Source: an uncultured Calothrix sp. (GTDB lineage Bacteria > Cyanobacteriota > Cyanobacteriia > Cyanobacteriales > Nostocaceae). Taken from it: a stretch of DNA of 5,643 nt. The notes beneath the pieces are model-generated. The model saw nothing but the letters and a program-made list of their open reading frames with translations, was not told where the DNA came from and did no database searches. Made by a program: the position numbers and the translations under genes. Positions 1 through 4,384 of the stretch are shown one piece after another; the stretch's first letter is position 1, and every line of letters begins with the position of its first letter. Location: positions 1-5,643 of the forward strand of contig CAKZYM010000692.1 of the NCBI GenBank assembly GCA_937884685.1. The letters are read 5' to 3'.

Positions 1-30
1 GCGCTCAAACCATTATCATTACGTCGATAA
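1..30 (+). CDS. Possible 3' end of an upstream gene (very weak)
   Basis: Frame 1 is open from the window edge and would encode ALKPLSLRR before a TAA at 28-30. It lies about 30 bases ahead of a terminator-like hairpin, which is where the end of a plus-strand gene would be expected. The other two forward frames are also open for 30 to 50 bases, so the choice of frame cannot be defended from sequence alone. No function can be given. Confidence 0.2.
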   Translation, partial: ALKPLSLRR

Positions 31-58
31 ATTGAAAATTGAGATTTAGACGAGCCTT

Positions 59-87
59 AAAACCCTTACTCTATAAGGGTATTTTTT
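59..87 (+). terminator. Intrinsic terminator for an upstream plus-strand gene
   Basis: A perfect 7-bp stem (ACCCTTA at 62-68 pairing with TAAGGGT at 74-80) closes a 5-base loop, and six T residues follow at 82-87. This is the normal shape of a rho-independent terminator read on the plus strand. It implies that a gene ends near the left edge of the window and separates it from the thiC transcript. Confidence 0.6.
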
Positions 88-127
88 AATTCACATTAGG
101 CGTAAATTATTAACTCCTAACCTTCAA

Positions 128-161
128 TCCAAAATCCAAAATCTAAAATCCAAAATCCCAA
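128..161. repeat. Heptanucleotide tandem repeat (STRR-like)
   Basis: Four consecutive 7-base units start at 128, 135, 142 and 149, reading TCCAAAA, TCCAAAA, TCTAAAA and TCCAAAA, followed by a decayed partial unit (TCCCAA). Short tandemly repeated heptamers of this kind are common in intergenic DNA of heterocystous cyanobacteria. Two degenerate copies in the opposite orientation (TTTTGAA, TTTTGGA) occur at 3007-3020. No role is evident; it lies upstream of the promoter candidate for thiC. Confidence 0.65.
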
Positions 162-204
162 TAGCTGAGAAATGTAAACGTAATTCTACGGTCAGCAAAA
201 AAAA

Positions 205-216
205 TGATACGATAAT
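205..216 (+). promoter_or_regulatory. Candidate thiC promoter (-10 region)
   Basis: TGATACGATAAT contains both an extended -10-like TGnTACGAT (205-213) and GATAAT (211-216). Transcription from either would start around 220-223, exactly where the riboswitch aptamer begins, which is the main support. No good -35 box is seen at the proper distance, so this is a position-based guess. Confidence 0.3.
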
Positions 217-224
217 TTTTCAAT

Positions 225-301
225 GCTAGGGGTGCCTGTTATTAGAAGGCTGAGATTAGACCCTTTGCACCTGAGTCCGGGTAATACCGGCGGAGGGAAG
301 C
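225..301 (+). ncRNA. TPP riboswitch (THI element) controlling thiC
   Basis: The leader carries the conserved thi-box elements in order: GGGGTGCC (229-236), CTGAGA (250-255), ACCC (260-263), CACCTGA (268-274), the GTAATA loop (281-286) and GGAGGGAAG (292-300). The expected stems can be drawn: P1 GCT/AGC (225-227 with 299-301), P2 GGGT/ACCC (230-233 with 260-263), P3 GCCT/AGGC (234-237 with 247-250), and P5 CCGG/CCGG (277-280 with 287-290). This aptamer class binds thiamin pyrophosphate and lowers expression of thiamin synthesis genes. Only 8 bases separate P1 from the thiC Shine-Dalgarno site, and there is no terminator hairpin with a T-run between them. Control of translation initiation is therefore the likely mechanism (inference). 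Confidence 0.95.
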
Positions 302-309
302 TGTTTATT

Positions 310-315
310 GAGGAA
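310..315 (+). promoter_or_regulatory. thiC ribosome binding site
   Basis: GAGGAA lies 7 bases ahead of the ATG at 323. It decides the start: the TTG at 308, in the same frame, overlaps this site and would add five residues that do not belong to the family. The site sits just past the P1 stem of the TPP riboswitch, so its accessibility may change with ligand binding. Confidence 0.75.
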
Positions 316-322
316 ATCGAAT

Positions 323-1705
323 ATGCGTACACAATGGGTTGTTAAGCGACGCGGACAGGATAATGTTTCTCAAATGCATTATGCTCGTCAAGGTGTGATT
401 ACAGAAGAAATGCACCATGTTGCTAAACGGGAAAATCTCCCTGTGGAACTAATTCGTGACGAAGTTGCGCGGGGAAGGATGATTATCCCAGCGAATATTA
501 ATCATACCAATTTGGAACCAATGGCTATTGGAATTGCTTCCAAATGTAAGGTAAATGCTAATATTGGTGCTTCCCCTAACTCTAGTGAATTAAATGAAGA
601 AGTAGATAAATTGAAATTAGCGGTTAAGTATGGTGCTGATACCGTAATGGATTTATCTACAGGTGGGGGAAACTTAGACGAAATTCGTACTGCTATTATT
701 AACGCTTCACCGGTTCCCATCGGAACTGTACCTATTTACCAAGCTTTGGAAAGCGTCCACGGCAATATGGAAAATCTAACTGCTAATGATTTTCTCCATA
801 TTATCGAAAAACATGCTCAACAAGGTGTGGATTACATGACTATCCATGCTGGAATTTTAATTGAGCATCTGCCTCTAGTAAAAAGTCGCATCACGGGTAT
901 TGTATCTCGTGGTGGTGGTATTATCGCTCGTTGGATGCTACATCATCACAAGCAAAATCCTCTTTATACTCATTTCCAAGATATTATCGAGATTTTCAAA
1001 AAGTATGATGTTTCCTTCAGTTTGGGTGATTCTTTGCGTCCCGGTTGTACCCATGATGCTTCCGACGAAGCGCAGTTAGCCGAACTCAAAACCCTGGGAC
1101 AGCTAACTCGTAGAGCTTGGGAACACGACGTGCAGGTAATGGTGGAAGGTCCGGGACACGTACCTATGGATCAAATTGAATTTAACGTCAGAAAGCAAAT
1201 GGAAGAATGTTCCGAAGCTCCTTTCTACGTTTTAGGACCTTTAGTTACCGACATTGCACCAGGTTACGACCATATTACTTCAGCGATTGGTGCAGCAATG
1301 GCTGGCTGGTACGGAACAGCAATGCTTTGCTACGTAACTCCAAAAGAACATTTGGGTTTACCAAATTCTGAAGATGTACGTAATGGTTTAATTGCTTATA
1401 AAATCGCCGCTCATGCAGCGGACATCGGTAGACACAGACCCGGAGCAAGAGACAGAGACGATGAACTTTCTCAAGCTCGTTATAACTTCGACTGGAATCG
1501 TCAGTTTGAATTATCCCTCGACCCTGAGAGAGCTAAGGAATATCACGACGAAACCTTACCAGCCGATATTTATAAAACAGCCGAATTTTGCTCGATGTGC
1601 GGTCCCAAGTTCTGTCCCATGCAAACCAAAGTTGATGCTGATGCACTAACAGAACTGGAGAAATTCTTAGCCAAAACTGATAAGCAAGCTGTAGCCCAAA
1701 GTTAA
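323..1705 (+). CDS. thiC: Phosphomethylpyrimidine synthase ThiC
   Basis: ThiC is a cytoplasmic radical-SAM enzyme that rearranges 5-aminoimidazole ribotide into 4-amino-5-hydroxymethyl-2-methylpyrimidine phosphate, the pyrimidine half of thiamin. The 460-residue product is a full-length match to the cyanobacterial form, which lacks the long N-terminal extension of the roughly 630-residue E. coli protein. Visible landmarks are MIIPANINHTNLEPMAIG (53-70), NANIGAS (78-84), DLSTGGGN (110-117), SRGGGI (195-200), SLGDSLRPGCTHDA (233-246), EGPGHVPMDQ (275-284) and the C-terminal CSMCGPKFC. In the last, Cys423, Cys426 and Cys431 form the CX2CX4C ligand set of the 4Fe-4S cluster typical of this family. 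The ATG at 323 has a good Shine-Dalgarno site and begins the family-typical MRTQWVVKRRGQ. The gene is probably monocistronic: a TPP riboswitch precedes it, and pyrE faces it convergently 97 bases downstream. It is intact. Confidence 0.98.
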   Translation: MRTQWVVKRRGQDNVSQMHYARQGVITEEMHHVAKRENLPVELIRDEVARGRMIIPANINHTNLEPMAIGIASKCKVNANIGASPNSSELNEEVDKLKLAVKYGADTVMDLSTGGGNLDEIRTAIINASPVPIGTVPIYQALESVHGNMENLTANDFLHIIEKHAQQGVDYMTIHAGILIEHLPLVKSRITGIVSRGGGIIARWMLHHHKQNPLYTHFQDIIEIFKKYDVSFSLGDSLRPGCTHDASDEAQLAELKTLGQLTRRAWEHDVQVMVEGPGHVPMDQIEFNVRKQMEECSEAPFYVLGPLVTDIAPGYDHITSAIGAAMAGWYGTAMLCYVTPKEHLGLPNSEDVRNGLIAYKIAAHAADIGRHRPGARDRDDELSQARYNFDWNRQFELSLDPERAKEYHDETLPADIYKTAEFCSMCGPKFCPMQTKVDADALTELEKFLAKTDKQAVAQS

Positions 1706-1740
1706 TAATCTTAATTTTTCAACACAATACAATTAATGTA

Positions 1741-1763
1741 GAGACGTAGCAGTGCTACGTCTC
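1741..1763. repeat. Perfect palindromic hairpin between convergent thiC and pyrE
   Basis: GAGACGTAGC (1741-1750) is the exact reverse complement of GCTACGTCTC (1754-1763), leaving a 3-base loop. The element resembles the GTAGAGACG-type palindromic repeats that are dispersed between genes in Nostocales genomes (recalled, not searched). It could act as a bidirectional 3'-end stabiliser or terminator for both genes. Neither side has a proper T-run (ATTTCTA on the plus side, TACATTAATT on the minus side), so a role as a strong intrinsic terminator is doubtful. Confidence 0.7.
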
Positions 1764-1802
1764 ATTTCTATGTAAGGTGCTACTTCTCGAACCACTAATT
1801 GA

Positions 1803-2423
1803 TTAATTAGAAATATTTTTATATCGCTCTTGAATATCAGTAATTGAAAATACAGTATGAAACTGTAAATTTACTGATTTATAATATTCTTCCCCGCCTT
1901 GCTGTCTATCTATCAGTGAAATTACTTGATTAACTGTATAACCAGCATCTCTAAGCCTTGTAACAGCTTTCATCGCCGATTGTCCGGTAGTAACCACATC
2001 TTCTAAAACTATTACCTTAGCTGCTTCTGGTAAAATCGGACCTTCAACATAAGCCTTAGTTCCATGACCTTTAGCTTCCTTACGCACAATCAAAGCCGGG
2101 ATGGGTCGATTTTCGAGAGTAGAAACCACACTCACAGCGCTAACGATGGGGTCAGCCCCTAAAGTCAAACCCGCTACAGCTTGAGTATCTGACGGTAACA
2201 TACTGAAAAGAAGACGACCAATTGCCAAAGCTCCCTGGGGATGAAGGGTTACCTGCTTGCCATTAATGTAATAAGTGCTACGCGCTCCGGAAGAAAGCAC
2301 AAAGTCTCCCTCCTGATAAGCAAGTTGACAGAATAAATCTAGTAAGCTTTGACGTATATTATTCAAATCACTATTAGTAGCCCATAAATCTTTGTGTGTA
2401 GAGCTTTCAGTGTGATAAACCAT
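1803..2423 (-). CDS. pyrE: Orotate phosphoribosyltransferase PyrE
   Basis: PyrE transfers ribose-5-phosphate from PRPP to orotate, giving orotidine monophosphate, the penultimate step of UMP synthesis in the cytoplasm. The 206-residue product has the type I phosphoribosyltransferase fold signatures. These are the PRPP-binding motif VIVLEDVVTTGQS (137-149) with its acidic pair Glu141-Asp142, the catalytic-loop sequence RKEAKGHGTKAY (114-125) with Lys118 and His120, and YYINGKQVTLHP (51-62), which fits the orotate-binding N-terminal part. Length is normal for cyanobacterial PyrE, which carries about 20 variable N-terminal residues. The ATG at 2423 is the only ATG ahead of the conserved region, but no clear Shine-Dalgarno site precedes it. 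The gene is convergent with thiC and divergent from the exported-protein gene at 2526. The shared 102-base gap probably holds promoters for both. Confidence 0.96.
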   Translation of the reverse strand: MVYHTESSTHKDLWATNSDLNNIRQSLLDLFCQLAYQEGDFVLSSGARSTYYINGKQVTLHPQGALAIGRLLFSMLPSDTQAVAGLTLGADPIVSAVSVVSTLENRPIPALIVRKEAKGHGTKAYVEGPILPEAAKVIVLEDVVTTGQSAMKAVTRLRDAGYTVNQVISLIDRQQGGEEYYKSVNLQFHTVFSITDIQERYKNISN

Positions 2424-2442
2424 TACAAATCATTAAATTTAT

Positions 2443-2470
2443 GTTACACCGGACTAGTCGAACTTATAAG
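2443..2470 (+). promoter_or_regulatory. Candidate promoter for the gene at 2526
   Basis: GTTACA (2443-2448) and TATAAG (2465-2470) match the -35 and -10 consensus at 4 and 5 of 6 positions with 16-base spacing. They would give a leader of about 50 bases. The -10 is the centre of an inverted repeat, GAACT-N6-AGTTC (2460-2475). The match is moderate and the region is AT-rich, so chance is possible. Confidence 0.35.
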
Positions 2471-2525
2471 AGTTCTGAAAACAAGCATAGGTCAAAATTC
2501 GCACCGAAATACAGGAGTTGTTAAT

Positions 2526-2972
2526 ATGCCTTTAAATTGGAAAGCTCTAAGCGGTTTACTAATGTTCGCTAGCACCATTGGTTTCCCAACTATTGCAGCA
2601 GCACAAATAGAAACATCCAATTATCAAACCCCAAACCAAGTATTTGAAGAAGCTTTTTACGAAAACTATCCAGACTTTTATAATAATGATGGTTTATTTA
2701 GGGATATAGACTGGATACTTGGACCTGGTTCCTTGTTCAAGAATTCTTTTCCTGAAAACGAAATTGAACGAGATGCTAAGCTAGTTAACATTCTTTATCA
2801 AGACGTACTCAAACAGCAGACAACCAGCGACCCATATATTCGGACTCCAGATTTACCAAGTCCTTATAACACCTCGTTGTTAGCTTCTCCCCGTTTGAGA
2901 GCAAATCAATTACAAGTTGGTACTGAATTTCGCTTTGATACGATACCACAGAACTTACCACAAAGATACTAG
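2526..2972 (+). CDS. Small exported protein of unknown function (148 aa)
   Basis: The ATG at 2526 is chosen because AGGAG lies 7 bases upstream (2514-2518) and because it begins a clean signal peptide. A longer reading in the same frame from 2394 would overlap the pyrE start and bury that signal. The N-terminus has Lys6, a hydrophobic stretch (residues 7-23) and an Ala-Ala-Ala cleavage site with likely cleavage before Gln27, giving a mature secreted or periplasmic protein of about 122 residues. The mature part is acidic and aromatic-rich at first (FEEAFYENYPDFYNNDGLF, 40-58). It continues with ILGPG (64-68), a short helical-looking stretch (79-98), a proline-rich SDPYIRTPDLPSPYN (101-115) and GTEFRFDTIP (132-141). 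I recognise no catalytic motif, transmembrane helix after the signal, or named domain. It resembles unnamed secreted proteins of filamentous cyanobacteria (from memory, unverified). A degenerate out-of-frame copy of the C-terminal coding end follows the stop codon. Confidence 0.8.
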   Translation: MPLNWKALSGLLMFASTIGFPTIAAAQIETSNYQTPNQVFEEAFYENYPDFYNNDGLFRDIDWILGPGSLFKNSFPENEIERDAKLVNILYQDVLKQQTTSDPYIRTPDLPSPYNTSLLASPRLRANQLQVGTEFRFDTIPQNLPQRY

Positions 2973-2996
2973 GTTTCGCCTTGATAGCTTACCACC
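2928..2996 (+). repeat. Imperfect direct repeat spanning the stop of the 148-aa gene
   Basis: The 23-base segment at 2928-2950, encoding the C-terminal FRFDTIP, recurs at 2974-2996 with 18 of 23 bases identical. The offset of 46 bases puts the second copy one frame out. Read in its own frame, the second copy gives RFRLDSLPPGSCF before a TGA at 3010-3012. The protein-level likeness (FRFDTIP against FRLDSLP) suggests a duplicated coding end that is now untranslated. Confidence 0.55.
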
Positions 2997-3006
2997 AGGC
3001 TCTTGT

Positions 3007-3020
3007 TTTTGAATTTTGGA
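3007..3020. repeat. Two degenerate heptamers, inverted relative to the array at 128-161
   Basis: TTTTGAA and TTTTGGA read as TTCAAAA and TCCAAAA on the minus strand, the same unit as the tandem array upstream of thiC. With only two units, this may be a decayed array or chance in AT-rich DNA. The rest of 3021-3180 shows no convincing gene; the best open frame is a 36-codon GTG-started stretch at 3054-3164 with no family likeness. Confidence 0.35.
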
Positions 3021-3184
3021 TTGTGAGGAGAATTATTGTAATAAATTATAGGAGTGGATATCCTTGTTTATATAAATTTTCTAAGACAGCATAAGATGAC
3101 TAAATATGTAGAACCAGAAAATTTTCTCCTCAAGCCATCTAAAAGACTTATTTTTCTCGGGTAACAAAGCAATACATAAAATAA

Positions 3185-3227
3185 TTAGTCATTAGTTCTA
3201 TATAAATTGCAAAGAACTAATGACTAA
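3185..3227 (-). terminator. 15-bp inverted repeat, probable terminator of the tRNA gene
   Basis: The two arms, 3185-3199 and 3213-3227, are perfect reverse complements over 15 bases, with a 13-base loop. The hairpin starts 27 bases after the tRNA 3' end in the direction of minus-strand transcription and is followed by the T-rich ATTATTTTATG. It is therefore placed to end the tRNA transcript. The arms contain TTAGTCATTAG, which also resembles a heptamer repeat motif frequent in Nostocales intergenic DNA, so it may be both a repeat and a terminator. Confidence 0.55.
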
Positions 3228-3254
3228 AATTTTAAAATCATATATGTTTGTAAA

Positions 3255-3327
3255 TCCAGGGTGCAGGAGTTGAACCTGCCTAACACGAATTATGAGTTCG
3301 TTGCCTCAACCGCTCGGCCAACCCTGG
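3255..3327 (-). tRNA. tRNA with anticodon CAU, probably tRNA-Ile2 (lysidine type), possibly tRNA-Met
   Basis: The minus strand folds into a 73-base cloverleaf. The acceptor CCAGGGT pairs with ACCCTGG over 7 bp, with discriminator A. The D arm is GCCGAGCGGTTGAGGC. The anticodon stem ACGAA/TTCGT carries the loop CTCATAA, with anticodon CAT at 3294-3292. The variable loop is the 5-base GTTAG, and the T arm is GCAGG-TTCAACT-CCTGC. CCA is not encoded. The paired C1-G72 end argues against initiator tRNA-fMet, which has an unpaired C1-A72 and three G-C pairs in the anticodon stem. The D arm and anticodon loop resemble plastid trnI-CAU, whose C34 is changed to lysidine by TilS so that it reads AUA. 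I therefore favour tRNA-Ile2, but elongator tRNA-Met cannot be excluded without comparison. The gene stands alone, with its own promoter and terminator candidates. Confidence 0.93.
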
Positions 3328-3337
3328 TTGATTAATA

Positions 3338-3366
3338 ATTATAGTTCAAGATTAGCTTTTTGTGTA
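3338..3366 (-). promoter_or_regulatory. Promoter candidate for the CAU tRNA gene
   Basis: On the minus strand a perfect -10 box TATAAT (3343-3338) lies 17 bases after TACACA (3366-3361), which matches the -35 consensus at 4 of 6 positions. Transcription would start about 3 to 5 bases before the mature tRNA 5' end at 3327, a very short leader that RNase P would remove. The rest of the tRNA-to-3549 gap is AT-rich and shows no other convincing element. Confidence 0.55.
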
Positions 3367-3548
3367 ACCTTGTCTATTAATTACCAGATTTAATACTACA
3401 TCATTTGAGAGCAAAATAGTGCAAACTAATATTTATTAAGTTCAATTTCAAATGGTAATGCGAATGTTGGAGAATTATAAACTTCAATACAAGCAGATTA
3501 ATTCTTGCTCGCAACGAACTTACACCGAATATTTATATTTATTCAGCG

Positions 3549-4250
3549 ATGAAACTAAATTCTACTGTACTTCTGACGTTGATTTTGCTAACCCTGATGT
3601 TAGGTGCTGGCTCCGTAAGCGCTTTTTGGGGATTTACTCTAGGAAGTGCAGCTCTTAAAGGTGTGACAACACCAGATGCTCGACCTACTACTAAATTCGC
3701 TCGAAAAGGAACGGGTGGTGGTCAAGATAAAGAAGGGGTAGTATTTGTCAAAGAATCAGAAATCCTTAAAATTGTTAAATCACGTATTGAAGGCAAAACT
3801 AAGGCAGCGAAATCGAAAAAAAACGATGAGTTAGAAGAAGGTAAAAAACAGACCAAGCGCAAGCGAGAGCAGAAACCACCAGAAGCAAACGAAAAACCCC
3901 AAGCAGGTTTTCCTGTTAAAGCTGAAAGCGAAGGTGTAACTCTTTCAGTGCAGTCAGCTCGTTATTCAGGGGGTGCTTTAATGCTAAGAGTCAAAATGGA
4001 TAACAAAAGTGAAGATTCAGTCCGCTTCCTTTATAGTTTCCTTGACGTTACCGATGATAAAGGAAGGACTTTAAGTGCTTCCACAGAAGGATTACCATCG
4101 GAATTAGCTTCCAATGGTCAAACCCATTACGGGACTGTGAGTATTCCTACAGCTTTGCTTGATGATGTCAAACAGATTTCCTTGGCCCTTACAGATTATC
4201 CCGCACAGAAATTACGCTTGGAAGTGTCAAATATTCCTGTAGAAAAGTAG
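3549..4250 (+). CDS. Exported protein of unknown function with basic linker and C-terminal beta-rich domain (233 aa)
   Basis: The product starts with a textbook signal peptide: Lys2, a long Leu-rich core (7-20) and the cleavage site Val23-Ser24-Ala25, so the mature protein would begin FWGFTLG. If uncleaved, the segment would instead anchor it in the membrane. Then come a conserved-looking juxtamembrane stretch (FWGFTLGSAALKGVTTPDARPT, 26-47), a possible short helix (68-82) and a Lys/Glu-rich, low-complexity linker (83-115). The C-terminal domain (about 121-230) has alternating hydrophobic strands such as VTLSVQSARYS, LMLRVKMDNKS and KLRLEVSNIPV. That pattern fits an Ig-like beta-sandwich of the DUF4352-like kind, which is an inference from pattern only. 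No catalytic motif is visible. No Shine-Dalgarno site precedes the ATG, but the signal peptide starts exactly there, so the start is well supported. It is likely extracytoplasmic. The downstream CNNM gene is 134 bases away and probably separate. Confidence 0.85.
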   Translation: MKLNSTVLLTLILLTLMLGAGSVSAFWGFTLGSAALKGVTTPDARPTTKFARKGTGGGQDKEGVVFVKESEILKIVKSRIEGKTKAAKSKKNDELEEGKKQTKRKREQKPPEANEKPQAGFPVKAESEGVTLSVQSARYSGGALMLRVKMDNKSEDSVRFLYSFLDVTDDKGRTLSASTEGLPSELASNGQTHYGTVSIPTALLDDVKQISLALTDYPAQKLRLEVSNIPVEK

Positions 4251-4255
4251 ATAGC

Positions 4256-4286
4256 CCGAATATTGAATGTTAGATTCGGACATTTT
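4256..4286 (+). terminator. Weak terminator candidate after the 233-aa gene
   Basis: CCGAAT (4256-4261) pairs with ATTCGG (4274-4279) across a 12-base loop, followed shortly by TTTT at 4283-4286. The stem is only 6 bp and the loop is long, so it would be weak. The right arm has a competing partner further downstream (CCGAATC, 4309-4315). Confidence 0.3.
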
Positions 4287-4384
4287 AGATTGAGTATTTT
4301 AATTTGAACCGAATCCCCTTAGTCTAAAATCAAGTATCGAAGAATTTGTGATATTAAGGTATCAGTTTTACATGAGACAAGGCG

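Noticed and set aside
502..720. 72-codon open frame on the minus strand inside thiC
   Set aside because: It lies wholly within the highly conserved thiC coding sequence, has no ribosome site or family likeness, and is a shadow of that gene.
1392..1649. 85-codon open frame in another plus-strand frame inside thiC
   Set aside because: It overlaps the conserved ThiC C-terminus, including the cluster-binding cysteines, and the protein has no recognisable features.
2394..2525. N-terminal extension of the exported protein back to an upstream ATG
   Set aside because: It would overlap the pyrE start and bury an obvious signal peptide. The ATG at 2526 has a properly spaced AGGAG.
3054..3164. 36-codon GTG-started open frame between the 148-aa gene and the tRNA (internal ATG at 3096)
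   Set aside because: There is no properly spaced ribosome site and no recognisable sequence. The length is expected by chance, though conservation in relatives would reopen the question.
3452..3658. 68-codon open frame overlapping the start of the 233-residue gene
   Set aside because: It runs out of frame through the signal peptide coding region, and its sequence shows no domain. The overlapping gene is far better supported.
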